A stretch of 64,000 bases of DNA from Pseudomonas protegens. GTDB lineage: Bacteria > Pseudomonadota > Gammaproteobacteria > Pseudomonadales > Pseudomonadaceae. The position numbers were made by a program, and so were the translations under genes. Shown here piece by piece: positions 33,258-41,008 of this stretch (positions are counted from its first letter, which is position 1; the number at the start of each line of letters is the position of its first letter). The notes below the pieces were generated by a model. That model was not told the DNA's origin, did not search any database, and saw nothing but the letters and a program-made list of their open reading frames with translations. The stretch covers positions 5,302,501-5,366,500 of the forward strand of contig NZ_CP031396.1 in NCBI RefSeq assembly GCF_003363755.1. Direction: 5' to 3'.

Positions 33258-34120
33258 AGGGCATGACGGTGCTGGTCACCGGCGCCACCGGCTTTGTCGG
33301 CCGGCATCTGGTCGCGGCCTTGCTGGCCCGGGGTTGCCGGGTCCGGGCGCTGGCCCGGGATCTGGACAAGGCGCGGCAGATGCCCTGGTTCGACGCGGTA
33401 GAGTTTCGCGCGCTGGATGTGCATGACCCGCAGCTGGATATCGCGGCCCTGGTGGACGGGGTCGATGCCTTGGCCCATCTGGCCTGGCCCGGATTGCCGA
33501 ACTACCAGGCGCTGTTTCACCTGGAGCACAACCTGATGGCCGACTATCGCTTTATCAAGGCCGTGGTCGAGGCGGGTGTGAGCCAGGTGCTGGTCACCGG
33601 CACCTGCTTCGAGTACGGCATGCAGAGCGGACCTTTGACAGAGCAGGCCGAGGCTCGTCCAGGCAATCCCTACGGCCTGGCCAAGCACAGCCTGCACCTG
33701 TTCCTCCAGGCCCTGCAGCAGCAGTTGCCCTTCAGCTTGCAGTGGGCGCGGCTGTTCTACCTGCATGGCTCCGGACAGAATCCCAAGAGCCTGCTGGCGG
33801 CACTGGATCGGGCCATCGACGCCGGTGACGAAGTGTTCGACATGTCCGGCGGCGAGCAGCTGCGGGACTACCTGGCCATCGAAGAAGCGGCCGGCTACCT
33901 CGCGGCGCTGCTGCGCCAGCGGACGTTTTCCGGGGTGGTCAATTGCTCCAGCGGCCGGCCAATAGCCGTGCGTTCCCTGGTGGAGCAGCGCATCGCCCAG
34001 CGCGGTTCGGCGATTCGCCTGAACCTGGGGCATTACCCGTACCCGGACTACGAACCCATGGCGTTCTGGGGCTTGAACCAGCGCTTGCTGCACATAACAG
34101 GAGCCGAACATGGCGCATGA
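33254..34120 (+). CDS. NAD(P)-dependent sugar epimerase/dehydratase or 4-ketoreductase
   Basis: Extended SDR of 288 residues with the nucleotide-binding motif VLVTGATGFVGRH (6-18), TGTCFEYG, and catalytic Tyr140/Lys144 in NPYGLAKHS. It follows the C-methyltransferase with a GTGA overlap, which fits the final 4-keto reduction of a C-methylated deoxysugar. The exact reaction is inference. The gene overlaps the next one by 11 bases. Confidence 0.78.
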   Translation: MKGMTVLVTGATGFVGRHLVAALLARGCRVRALARDLDKARQMPWFDAVEFRALDVHDPQLDIAALVDGVDALAHLAWPGLPNYQALFHLEHNLMADYRFIKAVVEAGVSQVLVTGTCFEYGMQSGPLTEQAEARPGNPYGLAKHSLHLFLQALQQQLPFSLQWARLFYLHGSGQNPKSLLAALDRAIDAGDEVFDMSGGEQLRDYLAIEEAAGYLAALLRQRTFSGVVNCSSGRPIAVRSLVEQRIAQRGSAIRLNLGHYPYPDYEPMAFWGLNQRLLHITGAEHGA

Positions 34121-35180
34121 GTTGTATCGGGTCGCCGACTTGCCGGTGTTGCAGAACCGTACCTTCGCCGATGCCCAGAGTGCCCGCGCCTCGGCGTCTG
34201 CGGACATCGTGCTGGTGCAGGATCTCAAGAGCGGGCTGATCTTCAATCAGGCCTTCGATGCCGACAAGCTCAGCTACGACAGCGACTACCAGAACGAACA
34301 GGCCCATTCGGCGCAGTTCCAGCAGCACCTGATGGATGTAGAGAGCATCATCGCCCGGCACTTCAAGGGGCGCGAGCTGATCGAGGTCGGTTGCGGCAAG
34401 GGCTATTTCCTCGAACTGCTGCGCAGTGAGGGCTATGCCATCACCGGCATCGACCCGGCCTACGAGGGGACCAACCCCGAGGTGATCAAGGCGCCTTTCA
34501 CCCGAGGCCTGGGGCTGGCTGCCGAGGCCATCGTGCTGCGTCATGTGCTGGAGCATATTGCTGATCCGCTGGCCTTTCTGGCAGAGATTGCCGATGCCAA
34601 CCAGGGCGGGCAGATCTATATCGAAGTGCCGTGTTTCGACTGGATTCTCGAGCATCGTGCCTGGTTCGACGTGTTCTATGAGCACGTCAACTACTTCCGC
34701 CTCGAGGACCTGCAGCGCATGTTCGGCACCGTGCACGAGGCCGGGCATCTGTTCGGCGGCCAGTACCTGTACGTGGTGGCGGACCTGGGCAGCTTGACGT
34801 CGTCGTTGCCGGCGCCGATCCAGCCCTTGCAGATGCCGGCGGATTTCACCGCCAGCATCGAGTGCGCCAAACGCATCATCGGCTCGGCGCCGCACACCGC
34901 TGCCGGGATCTGGGGCGCGTCGTCCAAGGGCGTGATCTATTCGCTGTTCCTGCAACGCGCGGGTGTGGCGGTGGATCAGGTCGTCGATATCAACCCGGCC
35001 AAACAGGGCCGGTACCTGCCGCTCAGTGGCATGCGTGTGTCATCGCCACAAGAAGCCATGGAGGCACTGCCGGCAGGCGCCAACCTGTTCGTGATGAATT
35101 CCAACTACCTCGAAGAAATCAAGCGCATGACCGACGGCCGTTATGTCTATCACGCCGTCGACAGCGCTTCGTTCAGCTAA
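34110..35180 (+). CDS. Second C-methyltransferase-like SAM protein, lacking the zinc domain
   Basis: A 356-residue protein with a SAM domain (IEVGCGKGYFLELL, about 91-104; LRHVLEHIADPL) and a C-terminal domain (IWGASSKGVIYSLFLQRAG, NPAKQGRYLPLSGMRV) clearly related to that of the 408-residue enzyme. A reduced active-site block, FYEHVNYF, is retained, but the N-terminal four-cysteine domain is absent. It looks like a diverged paralogue within the same operon; it may methylate another position or be a transferase accessory. Good ACAGGAG upstream. Confidence 0.72.
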   Translation: MAHELYRVADLPVLQNRTFADAQSARASASADIVLVQDLKSGLIFNQAFDADKLSYDSDYQNEQAHSAQFQQHLMDVESIIARHFKGRELIEVGCGKGYFLELLRSEGYAITGIDPAYEGTNPEVIKAPFTRGLGLAAEAIVLRHVLEHIADPLAFLAEIADANQGGQIYIEVPCFDWILEHRAWFDVFYEHVNYFRLEDLQRMFGTVHEAGHLFGGQYLYVVADLGSLTSSLPAPIQPLQMPADFTASIECAKRIIGSAPHTAAGIWGASSKGVIYSLFLQRAGVAVDQVVDINPAKQGRYLPLSGMRVSSPQEAMEALPAGANLFVMNSNYLEEIKRMTDGRYVYHAVDSASFS

Positions 35181-35200
35181 TTTGCCATTGAGAACCGAAC

Positions 35201-35938
35201 ATGACCGAGCACAACGTCATTCAAGCCTTTGAACAAGAATGCCAGGCGCAGATCAGCGCCCAGGGCCAGGATGAGAAACTCAAGGGCCTGGCCCGTGACT
35301 TTTTCAACGAGTCCGCGACCCACAAGTACAGCTATCACTTTTCCTGGATGGGCCGGCCGATCATCCAGCTGCCCCAGGACATGATGGCGATGCAGGAGAT
35401 CATCTGGCAGGTCAAGCCGGACCTGGTGATCGAATGCGGTATCGCCCACGGCGGCTCGATCATCTACTACGCCTCGCTGCTGGAGTTGCAGGGCCATGGC
35501 GAAGTGCTGGGCATCGACCTGGATATCCGCCCGCACAACCGCGAAGCCATCGAGCAGCATCCGATGAGCAAGCGGATCCGCATGATCGAAGGTTCGAGCA
35601 TCGACCCGGCCATCGCCGAGCAGGTACGGGCTGCAGCCGCCGGCAAGAAGGTGATTCTGGTCCTGGACTCCAACCACACCCACGAGCACGTGCTCGAAGA
35701 GCTGCGTCTGTATGCGCCGCTGGTGTCGGTGGACAGCTACTGCGTGGTCATGGACACCGTGGTCGAGGACATGCCGCCGGAGTTCTTCCCGGATCGTCCG
35801 TGGGGCCCGGGTGACAACCCGAAAACCGCAGTCTGGGCCTATCTGGAGGAGAACCGCGATTTCGAGATCGACTATCAGATGCAGAACAAGTTGCTGATCA
35901 CCGTGGCGCCGGACGGTTACCTGCGTCGGGTTCGTTAA
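35201..35938 (+). CDS. CmcI/rhamnosyl O-methyltransferase family protein
   Basis: A 245-residue member of the cephalosporin hydroxylase (CmcI) family, whose members are SAM-dependent O-methyltransferases or hydroxylases, including sugar O-methyltransferases. Motifs seen are VIECGIAHGGSIIYYASLL (SAM site), LGIDLDIRP, and VILVLDSNHTHEHVLEEL. Placed after the deoxysugar genes, it probably O-methylates the flagellin glycan. The name hydroxylase is historic and not supported by context. Confidence 0.75.
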   Translation: MTEHNVIQAFEQECQAQISAQGQDEKLKGLARDFFNESATHKYSYHFSWMGRPIIQLPQDMMAMQEIIWQVKPDLVIECGIAHGGSIIYYASLLELQGHGEVLGIDLDIRPHNREAIEQHPMSKRIRMIEGSSIDPAIAEQVRAAAAGKKVILVLDSNHTHEHVLEELRLYAPLVSVDSYCVVMDTVVEDMPPEFFPDRPWGPGDNPKTAVWAYLEENRDFEIDYQMQNKLLITVAPDGYLRRVR

Positions 35939-36010
35939 CTATCAATGGTTGCAGGTTCAAGGCGTTTGGCCGGTTGTGGGGAAGTACCTATGTGGGTTGG
36001 AGACAAAGCA

Positions 36011-38926
36011 ATGAATGACAAAGCACCCCTGAGTGAGCGTTTCACCCTTGTGCTGTTGTCCCACAACCGCAAAGCGTTCATGCGGCGCACCTTGCAGTAT
36101 TACAGCACCTATCCGTGCTCGATCCTGGTACTGGATTCGTCGCTGGAGGCGGATGAGTCCCTGGCGCAGCTCTATCCCCAGGTCGACTATCGGCATCTGC
36201 CGCAGTTCGGCTACAAGGGGCTGCAGGACAAGCTGACCTACGGCATGAGCCTGGTGACCACGCCCTACATGGCGTTCGCTGCCGATGACGATTTTCTCCT
36301 CCATGATGCGCTGACCAGCTCCCTGGAGTTTCTTGAGGCCCATCCCGACTACGGGCTGTGCCATGGCTACGGGATGATGTATCTGGCCCGAGCTTCGGAA
36401 ACCAATTACTACCGCCGTGATCGCCGGGTCATGGAGGACTATGACGCCGATGATGCCCAGGATCGGGTGATGAACTTCATGGGGCATTTCCTGCCGCCGT
36501 TCTATGCGGTAACCCGCACCGACCTGCTGCGCCAGTGGTATGAGCTGCTGCCGCCAGGGGTGAGTTTCGAATGGCAGGAAATCGGTCATTCCTTCTTCCT
36601 GCTGGCCTGCGCCAAGGCGCGGATCCTGCCGATTCCGTTTGCCGTGCGTGAGGCCAACTACGGGGCCTCGGAGCACAACACCAATGTGCTGACGGTGCTG
36701 ACCTACAAGGACGCGCAATCGGTGGCCCAGCGTGAGGCGTTCGCCGAGTTCCTCGCCTCGCTGCCCACCGGTTTCAGTGGTCGGGACCCCGAGCAGGTGA
36801 AGCAGATCGCTCTGGACAGTTTCACCGCCATGGCCGACTGCTTGCTCAGCGGACGTTCCCTCAAGGGCACGGCGATCTTTCGTTCGGCCTGGGTCGAGGT
36901 CGGGGCCGAGCCGGTACGCTCCTTCGGTCCCGAGCAGTTCGTCGAGATGCCGTTCTACAACCAGCCGATGTTCGATCTGCTGACCGAGTTGGAATTCCTC
37001 ATGCATGCCATGCCCACCGGGCGTCTGCAGCTCAAAGAGCTGGAGGGTGTGTTGCTGCGTCAGGAAGAGTTGATGCGGGTTCATCCCAACGACACACCAG
37101 AGAGCCTGCGCGCCCGCTTGTGGGAAGCGCTGACCCTGAACCTGTTCAACCGCGAGGTGGTCAAGCGCCTGGCCGAGTCGATGCAAGACAGCGACGAGCC
37201 CGAGGAGGCGCGCAAGCTGCAGGCCTGGGCCGAGCGCCTGGCGTCGGTACCGGGGTCGGACAGTCGTGCGCTGTTCAACGCGACCGAGTCGGGACGCTTG
37301 CTCAAATGGCTCGAGGCCCGTGCTCCGGAGCCGGCACAGCTGAGTGCCATCGCTGCGCACCTGGCCCGCCATGCCGGTGGCCCGCAAGTGCAGATCCTGC
37401 TGCTGGACCTGGACGCTGACCTGGTCAAGTTGCAGGCCACGCTCGACAGCCTGCTGGCCGGTCATTACAAGGCGTTCAAACTGGTGGTGTTCACCACGGG
37501 CGAGCTGCCAGCCACCACCACGGCCCAGGACACCTTGCATTTCGTCAAGGTCACGGAAAACAACTACGTCGAGCGCCTCAATCAGGCCATGGCCCAGTCC
37601 CGTGCCGACTGGGTGCTGTTGGCCGAGGCCGGTGATCAGTTCACCGCCAGCGGCCTGCTGCGGGCGAGCCTGGAATTGCTCGGCGCCGAAGGCATTCGTG
37701 CCGTGGCCATGGACGAGATCCAGCGCCGTGCCGATGCCACTTTGACTTCGGTGTTCCGCCCCGGGGTCAACCTCGATCAATTGCAAGGCACACCGGCGCT
37801 GATGGCCCGGCATTGGTTGCTGGACCGCGAGACTGTGTTGCAGGCTGGTGGTTTCTCCCGTGAGCTCAAGCAGGCGCTGGAGCTGGACCTGTTGCTGCGC
37901 CTGATCCAGGACGGTGGCCTGTCCGGTCTGGCCCACCTGGCCGAGCCCTTGCTGATTTGTCAGGCCCCGGGGGATGAGGCTGACGCCGAAGAGCGGCAGG
38001 TGCTGACCCGGCACCTGGCCGCACGAGGTTATCGCGCTCAGGTCGGTTCGGCGCAGCCGGGTACCTACCAGATCGAGTATCAGCACGCCGAGCGCCCTCT
38101 GGTGTCGATCATCCTGCCCAGCCAGGACAATTTCGCCGAGTTGCAACGCTGCCTGGTCAGCGTGCTGCAGCGCACCCGCTACCAGCGCTATGAAGTGCTG
38201 ATCGCTGAAAACCACAACCAGAGTGCCGAGCTCGACAGCTGGCTGACCAGCCTGGAAGGCCGCGGCGAGCGCATTCGTGTGTTGCGCAGCGGCCAACGCC
38301 TGAGCGCTTCGGCCTTGTTCAACATGGCGTGCCGGGAAGCTCGGGGCGAGTACCTGGTGCTGCTTGCGGCCGATGCTGAGGTGGTCAACGCCAACTGGAT
38401 CGAGAGCTTGCTCAACCAGGCCCAGCGTCCGGAAGTCGGGATTGTTGGCGCCAAGCTGGTGAACGAAAACGGCGTGACCACCCAGGCCGGGCTGATCCTG
38501 GGGTTCGACGGCCACCTGGGTGCGGCCTTCGCCGGTGAGACCAAGGAGGCTGCGGGCTACATGAATAGCCTGTGGGTGGAGAAGAATTATTCAGCGGTGT
38601 CCGGTGCCTGTCTGATGATCGGCAAAGCGCTGTTCGAGGCGGTGGGCGGGCTGGATGAAGAGCATTTCGACCAGGCTTTCGCCGATGTCGACCTGTGCCT
38701 GAAAGTGGCCGATGCCGGTTACCTCACGGTACTGACGCCCCAGGCCCAGGTGCAGCATCCGGGGACGTTGCCGCAACACCCACAGGCGGCCGCGGCCCTG
38801 CAAGACAAATGGGCGGCACGCTTTGCCCAGGATATTGCCTATAACCAGAACCTGGCGTTGAGCGGCAAGGGTTTTTCGCTCGGTACCGCCAGTGGTGTGG
38901 ATTGGCTGCAGATGATTGCCAATTGA
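36011..38926 (+). CDS. Large glycosyltransferase (Fgt2-like)
   Basis: A 971-residue protein with an N-terminal GT2-like, TIGR00180-type domain (LVLLSHNRKAFMRRTLQYY, AFAADDDFLLHD) and a C-terminal GT2 domain from about 690 (LVSIILPSQDNFAELQRCLV, LLNQAQRPEVGIVGAKLV). The C-terminal part is a paralogue of the second GT2 domain of the 1190-residue enzyme. I start at the ATG giving MNDKAPLSERF because TTGGAGA lies eight bases upstream; an earlier ATG at 35945 has no clear Shine-Dalgarno. Likely extends the flagellin glycan, like fgt2 of P. syringae. Confidence 0.78.
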   Translation: MNDKAPLSERFTLVLLSHNRKAFMRRTLQYYSTYPCSILVLDSSLEADESLAQLYPQVDYRHLPQFGYKGLQDKLTYGMSLVTTPYMAFAADDDFLLHDALTSSLEFLEAHPDYGLCHGYGMMYLARASETNYYRRDRRVMEDYDADDAQDRVMNFMGHFLPPFYAVTRTDLLRQWYELLPPGVSFEWQEIGHSFFLLACAKARILPIPFAVREANYGASEHNTNVLTVLTYKDAQSVAQREAFAEFLASLPTGFSGRDPEQVKQIALDSFTAMADCLLSGRSLKGTAIFRSAWVEVGAEPVRSFGPEQFVEMPFYNQPMFDLLTELEFLMHAMPTGRLQLKELEGVLLRQEELMRVHPNDTPESLRARLWEALTLNLFNREVVKRLAESMQDSDEPEEARKLQAWAERLASVPGSDSRALFNATESGRLLKWLEARAPEPAQLSAIAAHLARHAGGPQVQILLLDLDADLVKLQATLDSLLAGHYKAFKLVVFTTGELPATTTAQDTLHFVKVTENNYVERLNQAMAQSRADWVLLAEAGDQFTASGLLRASLELLGAEGIRAVAMDEIQRRADATLTSVFRPGVNLDQLQGTPALMARHWLLDRETVLQAGGFSRELKQALELDLLLRLIQDGGLSGLAHLAEPLLICQAPGDEADAEERQVLTRHLAARGYRAQVGSAQPGTYQIEYQHAERPLVSIILPSQDNFAELQRCLVSVLQRTRYQRYEVLIAENHNQSAELDSWLTSLEGRGERIRVLRSGQRLSASALFNMACREARGEYLVLLAADAEVVNANWIESLLNQAQRPEVGIVGAKLVNENGVTTQAGLILGFDGHLGAAFAGETKEAAGYMNSLWVEKNYSAVSGACLMIGKALFEAVGGLDEEHFDQAFADVDLCLKVADAGYLTVLTPQAQVQHPGTLPQHPQAAAALQDKWAARFAQDIAYNQNLALSGKGFSLGTASGVDWLQMIAN

Positions 38927-38949
38927 TTGCTGTTTCCAGGGGCCCAAAC

Positions 38950-39024
38950 ATGCTCAACAAGCTTTTGATCATCCGCTCTGCGCATCGTGGCTTGACACCT
39001 GCTTGCAGTGGGATACGGCCATGA
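38950..39024 (+). CDS. 24-residue ORF coupled to pseC, possible relic
   Basis: ATG preceded by CAGGGG at a normal distance; encodes MLNKLLIIRSAHRGLTPACS... and its stop overlaps the pseC start as ATGA. It sits where pseB stands in many pseudaminate loci. It could be a coupling leader or the tail end of a deletion; no clear PseB similarity beyond the first residues. Confidence 0.3.
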   Translation: MLNKLLIIRSAHRGLTPACSGIRP

Positions 39025-40190
39025 CTCCCTACAGGATTCCTTATGGCTGCCAGAGCATCAATCAGGCGGACATCGATGCGGTGCTCCAGGTGCTCAAGTC
39101 TCCCTGGCTGACCCAAGGGCCGACTATCGAGCGTTTTGAGCAGGCCCTGGCCGACTATTGTCAGGCCGGGCATGCGGTTGCCGTGTGCAATGCCACGGCG
39201 GCGCTGCATATTGCCTGTCTGGCGGCGGGGTTGGGGCCGGGCGACTTTCTGTGGACCAGCCCCAATACCTTCGTCGCATCGGCCAACTGTGGGCGTTACT
39301 GCGGAGCCGAGGTGGATTTTGTTGATATCGATCCTCATACCTGGAACATGGACGCTGCTCTGCTGGCGCAGAAGCTCGAGTTAGCCGAACGCAACGGCAC
39401 CCTGCCGAAGGTGGTGGTGGTTGTCGCATTCGCCGGACAGAGTGCCGATATGCAGGCCATTGCCGAGCTTGCCGAACGCTACGGATTTGTCTTGATCGAA
39501 GACGCGGCACATGCCGTGGGGGCCTCCTATCTGGGGCTTCCAGTGGGTTGCGGAACCTATGCGGCAATGACCATCTTCAGCTTTCACCCGGTGAAAATCA
39601 TCACCAGTGCCGAAGGCGGAATGGTGCTGACCAACCGGCCTGAGTTTGCCGAACGCCTGCGCCGTTTGCGCAGTCATGGCATTACCAGCGACCCAGCGCT
39701 GATGCAGATCCCGGATACCGGCCTGTGGTACTACCAGCAACTGGAGCTTGGTTTCAACTATCGGATGACCGATTTGCATGCAGCACTGGGACTATCTCAA
39801 ATGTCCCGGCTCGACGAGTTCGTGGCTCGGCGCCGGGAGCTGGCGGCGCGCTACCAGATGTTGCTGGCCGACTTGCCGCTGACCTTGCCGGTGGTGCAGA
39901 ACGGGTCCGACTCGGCTTGGCATCTGTATGTGGTGCGTCTGGATCTGAACCGTATCCGGCTGACCCAGAAGCAAGTCTTTGACGAATTACGTGCGGCGGG
40001 GCTGGGGGTGAACCTGCATTACATTCCCGTGCATCTGCAGCCTTATTACCAAGAACAGGGCTTTGCCGAGGGTGATTACCCCGAGGCCGAACGTTACTTC
40101 CGGGAAGCCCTCAGTCTGCCCCTTTATCCAGAGTTGACCGATGAGTTGCAAGACGAAGTGGTGACGCACCTGCAGCGGATTCTGGATTGA
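39021..40190 (+). CDS. pseC: PseC, UDP-4-keto-sugar aminotransferase of pseudaminic acid synthesis
   Basis: PLP-dependent DegT/DnrJ/EryC1-family aminotransferase making UDP-4-amino-4,6-dideoxy-N-acetyl-beta-L-altrosamine. The 389-residue protein has the PLP lysine Lys192 in FSFHPVKIITSAEGG and EDAAHAVGASY. MTPYRIPYGCQSINQADIDA is the usual N terminus. Its substrate needs PseB, which is not in the window. Confidence 0.92.
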   Translation: MTPYRIPYGCQSINQADIDAVLQVLKSPWLTQGPTIERFEQALADYCQAGHAVAVCNATAALHIACLAAGLGPGDFLWTSPNTFVASANCGRYCGAEVDFVDIDPHTWNMDAALLAQKLELAERNGTLPKVVVVVAFAGQSADMQAIAELAERYGFVLIEDAAHAVGASYLGLPVGCGTYAAMTIFSFHPVKIITSAEGGMVLTNRPEFAERLRRLRSHGITSDPALMQIPDTGLWYYQQLELGFNYRMTDLHAALGLSQMSRLDEFVARRRELAARYQMLLADLPLTLPVVQNGSDSAWHLYVVRLDLNRIRLTQKQVFDELRAAGLGVNLHYIPVHLQPYYQEQGFAEGDYPEAERYFREALSLPLYPELTDELQDEVVTHLQRILD

Positions 40191-40199
40191 GAGGTAGTG

Positions 40200-40304
40200 A
40201 TGACGGTTTTTTCCTGGCCTGGGATGCGCTACGTTCAAGCGGCTGCGACCGCTCCAGGCTGCCAGCCTGAGTCAGGGGCGTGCAAGTTGGAGCCAGGCCA
40301 GTGA
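40200..40304 (+). CDS. 34-residue ORF between pseC and pseF
   Basis: GAGAGG six bases before ATG; encodes MTVFSWPGMRYVQAAATAPG... and its stop overlaps the pseF start by four bases (GTGA). No recognisable family. Like the small ORF before pseC it may couple translation, or be a remnant of a lost gene. Confidence 0.3.
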   Translation: MTVFSWPGMRYVQAAATAPGCQPESGACKLEPGQ

Positions 40305-41008
40305 ATTGTGTGGCGTTGATTCCTGCCCGAGGCGGCAGCAAGCGTATCGCGCGCAAGAACCTCAGGGCCTTTGACGGCGTGCCGATGCTCGCTCGCTCCA
40401 TCGACAAGGCATTGAGTTGCGGATTGTTCCAGCGAGTGGTGGTCAGCACCGACGATCCAGAGATCGCCGAACTGGCGCTCGCCTGTGGCGCCGAGGTGCC
40501 ATTTATTCGGCCGCAGTCCCTGGCAGATGACTTCACCGGCACGGCAGCGGTGATTGTCCATGCCCTGCAGGCGTTGCAGGAGCAGGGGCAGGTGTTTGAG
40601 TACGCGTGTTGTATCTACGCCACCGCGCCCTTGCTGCAGGTGCGTTATCTGCGCCAGGGGCTGGAGACGCTGGTGCAGCACCCGGACAAGGCGTTCGCCT
40701 TCTCGGTATGCAGCTTCGGCTTTCCCGTGCAGCGGGCGCTGACTCTCGATGAGCAAGGGGCGCTCAATGCCCTGTACCCGGAATTTCGCCAGAGCCGTTC
40801 CCAGGATCTGCCACCGGCCTATCAGGATGCCGGGCAGTTCTACTGGGGCAGGAGCCAGGCCTGGCTGGAGGGGGAGGTGCTGTTCTCGCCCCGCAGCCTG
40901 CCGGTGATCCTGCCCCGTCATCTGGTGCAGGACATCGATACCGAAGAGGACTGGCAGCGAGCTGAATACCTGTATGCCGCGCTGAAGGCCGCAGGAGAGC
41001 TGGAGTGA
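40301..41008 (+). CDS. pseF: PseF, pseudaminate cytidylyltransferase
   Basis: Activates pseudaminic acid to CMP-Pse. The 235-residue protein has the CMP-sugar synthetase signature ALIPARGGSKRIARKNLRAF at the N terminus and VSTDDPEIAELA. GTG start with GGAG eight bases upstream. Its stop overlaps the pseG start (GTGA). Confidence 0.92.
   Translation: MNCVALIPARGGSKRIARKNLRAFDGVPMLARSIDKALSCGLFQRVVVSTDDPEIAELALACGAEVPFIRPQSLADDFTGTAAVIVHALQALQEQGQVFEYACCIYATAPLLQVRYLRQGLETLVQHPDKAFAFSVCSFGFPVQRALTLDEQGALNALYPEFRQSRSQDLPPAYQDAGQFYWGRSQAWLEGEVLFSPRSLPVILPRHLVQDIDTEEDWQRAEYLYAALKAAGELE

Noticed and set aside
35201..35938. Cephalosporin hydroxylase function
   Set aside because: The family name is historic; no beta-lactam genes are present and the sugar context favours an O-methyltransferase.
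35957..38515. 852-residue minus-strand open frame
   Set aside because: Antisense to the 971-residue glycosyltransferase; no recognisable domain.
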